This document shows positions 50,755 to 60,169 of a stretch of DNA of 64,000 nucleotides, piece after piece. This DNA comes from CAWBCI01 sp963787195 (GTDB lineage Bacteria; Bacteroidota; Bacteroidia; Bacteroidales; JAGOPY01). The stretch's first letter is position 1. Every line of letters starts with the position of its first letter. Location: positions 1 to 64,000 of the forward strand of contig CAWBCI010000014.1 of the NCBI GenBank assembly GCA_963787195.1. Direction: 5' to 3'. The position numbers and the translations under genes were made by a program. The notes beneath the pieces were generated by a model. The model searched no databases. It was given only the letters and a program-made list of their open reading frames with translations, and was not told where the DNA came from.

Positions 50755-53700
50755 ATGTCAAATAAGCGAATTACCGGAAAGCTATTGATAACAGGGATGA
50801 TATTCATCTTGCTGGCGGCCTGTCAATCCAAATCTAAACAGGCCACAAAGGATACATCCATACAAAATAATTCGTTTTCGGCCCCGGTAATTGTCAAAGC
50901 GGGTAAGCCCGAAGTTCATTTTTTGGCAGATCTTCCGGCTCCAAAGAAAAGTGCTGTGTCGGATTTTAAGGCTCCCCTTAAAAATCCGGCTGACTTTTTC
51001 ATTCCCATGAAGAATTACAACACCGAGGAAGGCCTTGCCATGAGCAGCATTATTTGTGGTTTCAAAGATCACAACGGCATCCTCTGGTTCGGCACTTCCG
51101 GTAACGGAGTGAGCAAATATGACGGCAAATCCTTCACCAACTTCAGTTCGTCGAACGGCTTGATCCACAACCTGATCAACTGTATTACCGAAGACAGACA
51201 TGGCAACATCTGGTTCGGTACCTATGGTGGAATCAGCGTATACGATGGCAGGTCATTCATGAATTATACAACTAAACAGGGCCTTCCCGACAACGACATC
51301 AACAAAATCCTCGAAGACAGGGAAGGGAATATCTGGATCGGAACCCAAAAGGGCCTGAGCCTGATAGAAGCTTCAGAAAATAGTCAAGGCCATGTGAAGT
51401 TTTTCAATTTTGAAAACAAAGATGGTTTACAGGGTGATTTTGTGCGCGACATCCTGCAGGATAAAAACGGAACGCTTTGGTTTGCCACAGAAAAGGGTGT
51501 TTTTAAATATGATTACGGTAAAAGCAAATCCTTTACCGATGTTTTTAAGGAGGCAGGAATGAAGATCCGGAATGTTCAGACAATTGTCGAGGACCGGGAT
51601 GGTGAATTTTGGTTCGGAACAAACAATGGTGCATTCAGGTATGACCCAGTCAGTAAAGAAAAATGCAAGCTTTATTCAACAGACAATGGATTGGTGAATA
51701 ACAACATCCGTTGCAGCACGGTGGATCAGTCAGGCAAGGTTTGGTTCGGCACAGGTGGAGGTGTTTCAGGATTTAACAAAAAAGATGGCACCTTCCTCAA
51801 CCTGACCACTGCCCAGGGACTCTCGCACAACATCATTTGCTGCATCACCGAAGATGATGCCGGAAGCCTTTGGTTCGGAACTCTGGGCGGAGGCCTGTGC
51901 CGTTATGACGGCCGGGGCATCCTCGGATTCACCGAAAAACAAGGATTGCCGGGAACAGTGGTTTTTTCTGTTACCCAAGACTCAGGGGGAAACCTTTGGT
52001 TTGGCACGAATGACGCTGGAATCACTAAACTCATTCATCAAAAGATTGATGGCAAAACATCTTCATTTATAAATTATTCAACAGCACAGGGATTACCCAA
52101 CAATTATATCATTGCGATGCTTAGCGACCGGAAAAATAAGCTTTGGCTGGGTTCACCTTTCGGCCTTTTCAAATTTGATGGCAAATTCTTTTATGATTAC
52201 ACAAGAGATCAGGGACTTATAAACACATATGTTGTGAGTCTATACGAGGACCGTCAGGGAAATCTCTGGATAGGAACCTATGAAGGGGGTGTAAGTAAAT
52301 TTGACGGTAAATCCTTTACAAATTTCACAACTGACCAGGGATTGATCCATAATACAGTATGGGATATCATGGAAGATAAAGCCGGAAATATCTGGTTTGC
52401 TACAAGGGGTGGTCTAAGCATTTTTAATGGCGATAGCTTCATCAATTTCAAGATAGATCAGGGACTTCCTGACAATAAACTCTCATCGGTACTGGAGGAT
52501 AGCTCAGGGAATATTCTTATAGGAAGCTGGGGCGGAGGGATTTCTGTTATCAGAAAAAGCGTGGTCGATAAGCTGGTCAATCAAAGCTCATCGAAGATCA
52601 GCGAATCTATTTTCGAAAATTATTCAAGCAACGATGGTCTCTCGAACAATGTGGTGTATAATATCCTGGAAGATAGCACAGGAAACATTTTCATTGGATC
52701 CAACGAAGGAATTACAGTGCTGAAGGGTGGATTGGATCCTTCAGGAAAGAAGCTTGCGAAATCCGGTATCGAAAATTTCAACCAGAAATCAGGATTTCCA
52801 ATAAAAGACATCAGCAATAACAACAGCATGTTCATCGATAGCCACGGTGGTCTATGGGCCGGAACCGGCGATAAACTTATACGTTTCGATTATGGCCGGA
52901 TTCGAAAAAGCACAAAAGCACCAGGCATCTTCATCCAGGATGTGAAGATCAATAATGAAACTATTAGTTGGTATTCACTGCAAAAGGGACGAAATAAGAG
53001 CATGCAAACGTCGGACTTCAGTAATTTCGTTGCGCCGTATCAAAATGACGAGAAGCTTGTTTACGGAAAAATTTTAAGCGATACTGAGCGGGATTCACTC
53101 ATCGCGAACTTCAGCTCCATTCGCTTCGACAGCATATCAGCCTTTTGGGCAATTCCTCAAAATCTAGAATTACCATACGCTTTCAACAACATCAGTTTCG
53201 ACTTTGTGGGTGTGGAAACCCGGAGGTCATTCCTGGTTCATTACCAATACAAACTAGAAGGATACGACAAAGATTGGAGTCATCCGGCTACCAAATCTTC
53301 GGCAGCATTCGGCAACCTGCCTCCCGGTGAATACACCTTTTTGGTTAAAGCTCAAAGCCCTGCTGGTATATGGAGCGAACCAGCTGCTTACCGCTTTGTG
53401 ATCCTGCCACCCTGGTACCGCACCTGGCCCGCCTACCTTTTTTATGGATTGCTCCTCATCCTTTTCATTTATTTGATTGACCGTATCCAGCGCCGCCGCC
53501 TGATCGTACGCGAGCGGCAACACAACTTGAAACGGGAACTGGAACAGGCAAGGGAGATCGAAAAATCATATCTTGAACTGAAAGTTGCCCAGGCACAGCT
53601 TATCCAATCCGAAAAAATGGCCTCCCTCGGTGAACTGGCCGCTGGAATTGCCCACGAAATACAGAACCCGCTGAACTTTGTCAATAATTTCTCGGAAGTG

Positions 53701-54396
53701 AGTGCCGAACTGGCAAAGGAAATGAACGAAGAGCTCGATAAGGGAAACTTAGAGGACGTGAAAGAAATTACTGCCGACCTGATCCAGAACCTTGCGATAA
53801 TTTCACAACACGGAAAGCGGGCCAGCAGCATCGTAAAAGAAATGCTCGAACATTCCCGTACCAGCAAGGGAGAAAAACGCCCTATTGACATCAATGCACT
53901 GGCCGATGAATTCCTGAGACTCTCCTATCACGGCCTCCGGGTAAAAGATAAATCCTTTAATGCAAACTTCGGGATGGAAGCCGATGAAAACCTGCCGAAG
54001 GTAAATGTGGTGCCGCAGGATATCGGCAGGGTCTTGCTCAACCTGATCAATAATGCTTTTTATGCTGTTTCGGAGAAGCAGAAACTAAGGAACACAGACC
54101 CCTCGGGTTTTGAAAACCCGAGAGGTCCAGATGAATACAAACCAGTAGTTACCATTACTACCAAAAAGCTGGATGATAAAATTGAAGTCCGGGTGAAAGA
54201 TAACGGGAATGGAATACCTGATTCGGTCAAAGATAAAATCTTTCAGCCCTTTTTTACGACAAAACCAAGCGGGCAGGGAACAGGATTGGGATTAAGCTTA
54301 AGCTATGATATTATCAAAGCGCATGGCGGTGCATTGCTGGTAGAGACGAAAGAAGGCGAAGGAACTGATTTTATCATTCAATTACCAACAACATAA
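50755..54396 (+). CDS. Reg_prop/Y_Y_Y sensor histidine kinase 2
   Basis: A 1213-residue kinase 11 bp after kinase 1. N-terminal lipoprotein-like signal (FILLAACQSK, Cys24). Many reg_prop blades (DHNGILWFGTSGNGVSKYDG, DRHGNIWFGTYGGISVYDG), Y_Y_Y (~800-885), membrane helix ~890-910, phospho-acceptor His967 (AAGIAHEIQNPLNFVNNF) and an HATPase closely similar to that of kinase 1. Palindromic insertion near 1115-1124. As a possible outer-face lipid anchor plus a membrane helix is unusual, the N-terminal cysteine may be non-functional or the signal may be cleaved. Confidence 0.92.
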   Translation: MSNKRITGKLLITGMIFILLAACQSKSKQATKDTSIQNNSFSAPVIVKAGKPEVHFLADLPAPKKSAVSDFKAPLKNPADFFIPMKNYNTEEGLAMSSIICGFKDHNGILWFGTSGNGVSKYDGKSFTNFSSSNGLIHNLINCITEDRHGNIWFGTYGGISVYDGRSFMNYTTKQGLPDNDINKILEDREGNIWIGTQKGLSLIEASENSQGHVKFFNFENKDGLQGDFVRDILQDKNGTLWFATEKGVFKYDYGKSKSFTDVFKEAGMKIRNVQTIVEDRDGEFWFGTNNGAFRYDPVSKEKCKLYSTDNGLVNNNIRCSTVDQSGKVWFGTGGGVSGFNKKDGTFLNLTTAQGLSHNIICCITEDDAGSLWFGTLGGGLCRYDGRGILGFTEKQGLPGTVVFSVTQDSGGNLWFGTNDAGITKLIHQKIDGKTSSFINYSTAQGLPNNYIIAMLSDRKNKLWLGSPFGLFKFDGKFFYDYTRDQGLINTYVVSLYEDRQGNLWIGTYEGGVSKFDGKSFTNFTTDQGLIHNTVWDIMEDKAGNIWFATRGGLSIFNGDSFINFKIDQGLPDNKLSSVLEDSSGNILIGSWGGGISVIRKSVVDKLVNQSSSKISESIFENYSSNDGLSNNVVYNILEDSTGNIFIGSNEGITVLKGGLDPSGKKLAKSGIENFNQKSGFPIKDISNNNSMFIDSHGGLWAGTGDKLIRFDYGRIRKSTKAPGIFIQDVKINNETISWYSLQKGRNKSMQTSDFSNFVAPYQNDEKLVYGKILSDTERDSLIANFSSIRFDSISAFWAIPQNLELPYAFNNISFDFVGVETRRSFLVHYQYKLEGYDKDWSHPATKSSAAFGNLPPGEYTFLVKAQSPAGIWSEPAAYRFVILPPWYRTWPAYLFYGLLLILFIYLIDRIQRRRLIVRERQHNLKRELEQAREIEKSYLELKVAQAQLIQSEKMASLGELAAGIAHEIQNPLNFVNNFSEVSAELAKEMNEELDKGNLEDVKEITADLIQNLAIISQHGKRASSIVKEMLEHSRTSKGEKRPIDINALADEFLRLSYHGLRVKDKSFNANFGMEADENLPKVNVVPQDIGRVLLNLINNAFYAVSEKQKLRNTDPSGFENPRGPDEYKPVVTITTKKLDDKIEVRVKDNGNGIPDSVKDKIFQPFFTTKPSGQGTGLGLSLSYDIIKAHGGALLVETKEGEGTDFIIQLPTT
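54097..54127 (+). repeat. In-frame palindromic insertion, kinase 2
   Basis: GACCCCTCGGGTTTT-G-AAAACCCGAGAGGTC: one mismatch in the right arm. Confidence 0.9.
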
Positions 54397-54405
54397 ATAA
54401 ATTTC

Positions 54406-56442
54406 ATGAAATTATTTATAAAAATAGCCTTGCTTCTTTTACTTCCGGTTTTTGTATCGGCACAGCAGGAGCAGAAACAATTGGACAGCCTGCATGTTGC
54501 GTTAAAGAATGCCGCCAATGATACCCTCCGTATGGATCTTAATTTCCAACTTGGCATATTTTATCTTGAAATAAATTTTGACAGTTCCCTTATTTACCTG
54601 AATCGAACTATACCACTTGCTCAAAAATTAAAATTAAAAATTAAAGAAGCAGACGCATTAGAGCTTAAAGGTTATATGTTGTATAAATCAGGCAATTACC
54701 CCAGTTCGCTTGAATCATTTTTGAAAGCTTTAAAAATAGCTGAGGACCCTTCCAGTGAAAAATATACCTGGGATATTCCAAAAGGCCAGACACCAGAAAA
54801 TGTGCGGCTTGATGTATTAGGCTTCATTTATCACAACATGGGCCATTTGTATGGCAAAACCGGAAATACCAAAAAGCAAATTTCAAATTACTATACAGCC
54901 ATAAGCCTGGCTGAAGTTGTTCAGGATTCATTTTTGCTTTCATTAGCAAATATGAACCTGGGAAATGTTTATTTACGCCTTAATAAGTTGGATTCAGCAC
55001 TTCTTCTTGAAAAAAAAGCATTGAACTTCATTACCGTAAAAAAATACAAAGGTGTAATTTTAAACATCACTGGAGATATTTACCGGCAAAAAGGAAATTA
55101 TAACGAGGCCCTGATTTATTACCAGAAGGCGGCACAAGCGAATATTGAACAAAATAATCTAACCAGTCTTGGAGTCAGCTATGATGGAATTTCGGAATTA
55201 TACGATATTTTACAAAAACCCGATTCCAGCCTGTATTATGCCCGGAAAGGCCTGGCAAATGCAAAAATTATCGGACAGCCCCAATATATGGCACGCGTCT
55301 ATAAACTCCTTTCAGATGTTTATAGCAGTCAACAAAACCGCGACAGTACTTTAAAATATCTGCAATTATTCTCTGTATTACGTGATAGCCTCAATAATGT
55401 GGATAGGAAAAACCTGCTTGACTATCAGAATATAACCTTTAAAAAACAGCTCCGGCTTGAGGAACTGGAAAAGGAAAAATTAGAAACTAAGGGTAAGATC
55501 AGAATCTATTCTTTGCTGGCAGGTCTTTTTGTGATATTGCTGGTAGCCGGGGGATTTTATCGCCAATCACGTCAAAAACAAAAAGCGAATAAAATTCTGC
55601 AAAATGCATACACAAAGTTACAGGCCACCCAATCACAACTTATTCATTCTGAAAAAATGGCTTCCCTGGGAGAACTCACCGCCGGTATTGCCCATGAGAT
55701 TCAAAATCCACTGAACTTCGTTAATAATTTTTCGGAAGTGAATATGGAATTGATTTCAGAATTAGAAGAAGATAGAAAAAAAGAAATCCGGAATATTGAA
55801 AATGAAGATGAAATCATAAAAGACATTAAAGAAAATGAACAAAAAATCAATCACCACGGTAAGCGCGCCGATGCCATAGTAAAAGGCATGCTGCAACACA
55901 GCCGTGCCGGCAGCAGTCAGAAAGAAGCAACAGACATTAATGCTTTGGCCGATGAATATTTACGACTGGCTTATCATGGCTTAAAGGCCAAAGACAAGTC
56001 CTTCCAATCCGATTACAGGCTCGACGCAGACGAGAATCTGCCTAAAGTAAATTTGGTTTTCCAGGATATAGGCCGGGTACTGCTCAACCTGATCAACAAT
56101 GCATTTTATGCTGTTTCGGAGAAGCAGAAATTAGCGAACACAGACCCCTCGGGTTTTGAAAACCCGAGGGGTCTAGATGAATACAAACCAGTAGTCACCA
56201 TCACTACCAAAAAACTGGATGATAAAATTGAGATCCGGGTGAAAGACAATGGTAATGGGGTTCCAAAGGCTGTCCTGGATAAGATTTTTCAGCCCTTTTT
56301 TACGACAAAGCCAAGCGGCCAGGGAACAGGACTGGGATTAAGTTTAAGTTATGATATTATCAAAGCACACGGTGGGGAAATAAATGTGGAAACGAAGGAA
56401 GGCGAAGGGACTGAATTTATTATCATTTTACCCAACAATTAA
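54406..56442 (+). CDS. TPR sensor histidine kinase 3
   Basis: A 678-residue kinase with a signal peptide (1-19, FVSAQQE), about six TPRs (residues ~40-330; GYMLYKSGNYPSSLESFLKAL), a membrane helix ~367-385, the dimerisation domain with His430 (ELTAGIAHEIQNPLNFVNNF) and the shared HATPase. Unlike the other copies the DNA loop reads PKAVLDKIFQPFF where they have DSVKDKIFQPFF. Starts 9 bp after kinase 2; kinase 4 starts in its stop codon (TAATG). Confidence 0.92.
   Translation: MKLFIKIALLLLLPVFVSAQQEQKQLDSLHVALKNAANDTLRMDLNFQLGIFYLEINFDSSLIYLNRTIPLAQKLKLKIKEADALELKGYMLYKSGNYPSSLESFLKALKIAEDPSSEKYTWDIPKGQTPENVRLDVLGFIYHNMGHLYGKTGNTKKQISNYYTAISLAEVVQDSFLLSLANMNLGNVYLRLNKLDSALLLEKKALNFITVKKYKGVILNITGDIYRQKGNYNEALIYYQKAAQANIEQNNLTSLGVSYDGISELYDILQKPDSSLYYARKGLANAKIIGQPQYMARVYKLLSDVYSSQQNRDSTLKYLQLFSVLRDSLNNVDRKNLLDYQNITFKKQLRLEELEKEKLETKGKIRIYSLLAGLFVILLVAGGFYRQSRQKQKANKILQNAYTKLQATQSQLIHSEKMASLGELTAGIAHEIQNPLNFVNNFSEVNMELISELEEDRKKEIRNIENEDEIIKDIKENEQKINHHGKRADAIVKGMLQHSRAGSSQKEATDINALADEYLRLAYHGLKAKDKSFQSDYRLDADENLPKVNLVFQDIGRVLLNLINNAFYAVSEKQKLANTDPSGFENPRGLDEYKPVVTITTKKLDDKIEIRVKDNGNGVPKAVLDKIFQPFFTTKPSGQGTGLGLSLSYDIIKAHGGEINVETKEGEGTEFIIILPNN
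56143..56173 (+). repeat. In-frame palindromic insertion, kinase 3
   Basis: GACCCCTCGGGTTTT-G-AAAACCCGAGGGGTC, perfect 15-bp arms. Confidence 0.95.
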
Positions 56443-59400
56443 TGAAAAGGAGCCATAAACCAAAAAAGACTATGAGGAAAACTAATTATTTATATATCAT
56501 TGGCATAATCATTTTTGCGGCCCTTTCTTCCTGTAATCAGCGAGCGAGAGACCTGCATGACCAGGACCCAACGGCTTTCAAAGTTCCAGTAACCAGATCA
56601 TTTGAGCTTTCTGCCCCCCAATCCATCGAATGGGAAGTGGTTGATCCTGATAGTATTCCTGCTCCGAAAACTTACCCCCTGGATATTGATAAATTACCTG
56701 TTCGAGCTTTTAGCATTAATGATTTCAAAGCTATCAAATCTCCCATCAAAGAATATCCATTGGAATATGAACCTCAGAAGAATATTCCGCTGGAATTTGA
56801 CACCCTTGCGCTTGAAAAGGAAACATCCATCCTTCCCACGCCACTGGTCACCAGAATGAACAAACCACGTATCCTGAACGGGACATCTTCAGGTATGTTG
56901 CAGCTTTCATCAAGTGAGGGACTGCCCTCGAACGAAATCAGAAAAATGCTTCAGAACGAAGACGGGAGCTATTGGATTGCCACATTTGAAGGTGGACTTT
57001 GTTTGTACAATGGGAAAGATTTATATACCTACGATTACAGTAACATCTGGGATATTGCTTTGGACCAGGGTGGTAAACTTTGGGTGGCCACGGGAAATAA
57101 TGGAGTCTACGTACTGGATTTCAAAAAAAGAACTGAAACTCATTTTCTGGCAAAGAAAACCATCCTTACCCTCCTCTGTGATTATCAGGATAACATCTGG
57201 ATGATAGAATGGCTAAAAGCCACGTGGGTGATGGATAGTGAAATGAAGCATTTGCGAAGAATCACCAATCCTGGTTTTGAAAGTGGGTTTCGATTAATCG
57301 AGGATCATGACCACAATATTTGGCTCAATCATCTTAGTCATGGCCAAGCCGTATTAAGCCTCATCGGGAAAGGCCGGGAAGACTACTCAGACATCTTGAA
57401 TCGTGCCGTTAGTCATTTTTTTGAGGATTCAGATCACAGGATGTGGTTATCTGCCGGAAACGGAGCCATGGCCATTTCGTTAGAAAAAAACACAGTCACT
57501 ACCATAAACGATAAAAATGGATTTTATGGGAATGCGCTTTTATATGAGGAAGATAATCAGGGAAGGTTATGGATTATAAAAAATGATACCATAAAAGTGC
57601 TCAGTAAAGATCGCACACAGATGAAAACGATAGTCACAAATAGTCCCGTCGTTTTACCTCAAAAATTTAGCTGTGCAATGAAAGATGCAAAGGGGGTGAT
57701 CTGGATAGCTACAATTACTAAAGGCATCCTGCTGCTGGACCCTGACGGACCTTTTCCCGAGCACCTTGATGAGTCGAATGGTCTGACCAATAGTGAAATT
57801 TGGAGTTTCGAACAAGACCATCGGGGAGATATTTGGATGGGTTCACGAAACAATATAGATATTTTTAATTCTTCAACAGGAACCATTAAAACAATCGGTC
57901 AGTCCATAATATATGATAATTCAGCTAATAATAGAATTTCATTCATCAGGGAATTAGAAAAAGATAAAATTTTCGTCGATGGCATAAAGGGTTTTTATTT
58001 GATAGACCGGTCTGAAAATATAATAACCCGGTATATAAATGATATAAACCTGGCAAACAGGGTACTTGATGCCATAAAAGATAAAAAAGGGAATTACTGG
58101 TTGGCCACTTCAGGTGGATTAACGGTGTACAATCCGGCAATAAACAGTTTAAAAATGCTCCCGGGGTCATCACCCCAGTTGAACAGCGGATTTGTTTTTT
58201 GTATTGAAGTTGATGGATCAGGACGTTACTGGGTAGGTACAGATCATGGACTGGCTATTCTGGATCCTGATAAAAACACTATCCAACATTTACGGGAACA
58301 GGAAGGTTTATGCCATAACAATATCATGAAGATGATGATGAGTGAAGATGGCAAATTGTGGGTGGCAACAACAGATGGTCTTTCGGTCATTGATCCTCTC
58401 AATCAAAGCATCACCAACCTGGGGGAAGCAGAAGGCCTCGTTCCGGATGAACTCTACGATTTACGTGAAAAGGAGGGAACTGTTTACATTGGCAGCGTAA
58501 ATGGACTTATCCTGGTAAGCCCTCCATCCGATCAAAATACACCCTGGCATTTTTTCAGATATGCAGAAGCACAGGGTTTTCCATCAAATGACTATAAACG
58601 AAATGCGGGTTTAGTCCTAAATAACGGTCAACTTTGGTTTGGCACATCGCCCAATAATAAATTGACCATTCTGACACAGGATCCTGTGACAGATACTACG
58701 CCATGTCCGGTTTATATTACCGGTTTGCATATCCTGGATGAGAACCCTTCCTTCGAAAGTAATGCGGCTTTTCTGTCCTATTTTGAAACGGAAGACACCC
58801 TCTTATCCAGCAATGGCAAACAAGTATTCACAAAGAATACGCTTCCACCAGATTCAGGCTATGTTTTTGAAAATAATATCCATTGGGATAGCCTATCCTT
58901 ACCTTATAGGGTTCCTTTGGGGCTCAGGCTTCCCTATCATCAGAATTCTTTAAAGTTCAGCTATACCAACCTGTGCGTCCTCAACAGGGATAAGATCGCC
59001 TACAGGTATATATTGGAAGGAGCAGATGAAACCTGGGTTTACAATAAGGATAATTCTTCATCAAAAACTTATTTTAACCTATCGCCGGGGAAGTACAATT
59101 ATAAAGTGGAGGCCAAAGGCGTTTCCGGCAAATGGGGTGACCCTGCTGAATTCAGCTTTACCATACTTCCACCCTGGTGGCAAACCTGGTGGGCTTACAG
59201 TATTTATGGCTTACTATTTATTGGAGGCCTTTTAATTGCAGATCGTTTCCAAAAGCAAAGGCTTATCCGGATTGAAAGGGGGAAAGCGCAAATCAGGGAA
59301 CTAGCCCAGGCAAAGGAGATAGAGAAAGCTTACCACGAACTTAAAACTACCCAATCGCAACTTGTTCATGCAGAAAAGATGGCAAGCCTGGGTGAACTTA

Positions 59401-60161
59401 CCGCGGGCATTGCCCATGAGATCCAGAACCCCCTGAACTTCGTCAATAACTTCTCAGAAGTAAACCTGGAATTGATCGGGGAGGCAGATGAAGAATACCA
59501 AAAGGGGAATCATAGGGAAGTAAAAACCATCCTGAACGATATCAAAGGAAATGAACAAAAAATAAGTGAGCACGGCAAACGCGCCGATGCCATTGTAAAA
59601 GGGATGTTGCAGCACAGCCGAAGCAGTTCAAGCGGCCAAAAAGAATCGACAGATATCAATGCCCTGGCCGATGAATACTTGCGCCTGAGCTATCACGGAT
59701 TGCGGGCAAAAGACAAATCTTTCAATGCGGATTTTAAACTGGAAGCCGATCCCGATCTTCCGAAAGTAGATGTAGTTCCACAGGATATTGGACGGGTATT
59801 ACTGAACCTGATCAACAATGCTTTTTATGCCGTTTCGGAGAAACAGAAATTAGCGAACACAGACCCCTCGGGTTTTGAAAACCCGAGGGGTCTAAATGAT
59901 TACAAACCAGTAGTCACGATCACTACCAAAAAGCTGAATAATAAAATTGAGATCCGGGTGAAAGATAATGGAAATGGAATTCCTGATTCAGTCAAAGACA
60001 AAATCTTCCAACCCTTCTTTACAACCAAGCCAACTGGTGAGGGAACAGGATTAGGATTGAGTTTAAGTTATGATATTATCAAGGCGCATGGCGGAGAATT
60101 GAGTGTGGAAACGAAAGTAGGTGAAGGTACAGAGTTTATTATTCGATTGCCAAATAATTGA
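56442..60161 (+). CDS. Reg_prop/Y_Y_Y sensor histidine kinase 4
   Basis: A 1239-residue kinase overlapping the stop of kinase 3 (TAATG). N-terminal membrane segment with a possible lipobox (FAALSSCNQ, Cys31), reg_prop blades (SSNEIRKMLQNEDGSYWIA; DQGGKLWVATGNNGVYVLD), Y_Y_Y (~825-912), membrane helix ~916-936, His992 in ELTAGIAHEIQNPLNFVNNF and the HATPase. The region between about 59856 and 60040 is almost identical in DNA to kinase 5. It ends at 60161, overlapping the TTG frame of kinase 5. Confidence 0.92.
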   Translation: MKRSHKPKKTMRKTNYLYIIGIIIFAALSSCNQRARDLHDQDPTAFKVPVTRSFELSAPQSIEWEVVDPDSIPAPKTYPLDIDKLPVRAFSINDFKAIKSPIKEYPLEYEPQKNIPLEFDTLALEKETSILPTPLVTRMNKPRILNGTSSGMLQLSSSEGLPSNEIRKMLQNEDGSYWIATFEGGLCLYNGKDLYTYDYSNIWDIALDQGGKLWVATGNNGVYVLDFKKRTETHFLAKKTILTLLCDYQDNIWMIEWLKATWVMDSEMKHLRRITNPGFESGFRLIEDHDHNIWLNHLSHGQAVLSLIGKGREDYSDILNRAVSHFFEDSDHRMWLSAGNGAMAISLEKNTVTTINDKNGFYGNALLYEEDNQGRLWIIKNDTIKVLSKDRTQMKTIVTNSPVVLPQKFSCAMKDAKGVIWIATITKGILLLDPDGPFPEHLDESNGLTNSEIWSFEQDHRGDIWMGSRNNIDIFNSSTGTIKTIGQSIIYDNSANNRISFIRELEKDKIFVDGIKGFYLIDRSENIITRYINDINLANRVLDAIKDKKGNYWLATSGGLTVYNPAINSLKMLPGSSPQLNSGFVFCIEVDGSGRYWVGTDHGLAILDPDKNTIQHLREQEGLCHNNIMKMMMSEDGKLWVATTDGLSVIDPLNQSITNLGEAEGLVPDELYDLREKEGTVYIGSVNGLILVSPPSDQNTPWHFFRYAEAQGFPSNDYKRNAGLVLNNGQLWFGTSPNNKLTILTQDPVTDTTPCPVYITGLHILDENPSFESNAAFLSYFETEDTLLSSNGKQVFTKNTLPPDSGYVFENNIHWDSLSLPYRVPLGLRLPYHQNSLKFSYTNLCVLNRDKIAYRYILEGADETWVYNKDNSSSKTYFNLSPGKYNYKVEAKGVSGKWGDPAEFSFTILPPWWQTWWAYSIYGLLFIGGLLIADRFQKQRLIRIERGKAQIRELAQAKEIEKAYHELKTTQSQLVHAEKMASLGELTAGIAHEIQNPLNFVNNFSEVNLELIGEADEEYQKGNHREVKTILNDIKGNEQKISEHGKRADAIVKGMLQHSRSSSSGQKESTDINALADEYLRLSYHGLRAKDKSFNADFKLEADPDLPKVDVVPQDIGRVLLNLINNAFYAVSEKQKLANTDPSGFENPRGLNDYKPVVTITTKKLNNKIEIRVKDNGNGIPDSVKDKIFQPFFTTKPTGEGTGLGLSLSYDIIKAHGGELSVETKVGEGTEFIIRLPNN
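59862..59892 (+). repeat. In-frame palindromic insertion, kinase 4
   Basis: Perfect 15-bp arms around a G, same DNA as in kinases 3 and 5. Confidence 0.95.
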
Positions 60162-60169
60162 TTCAGCAC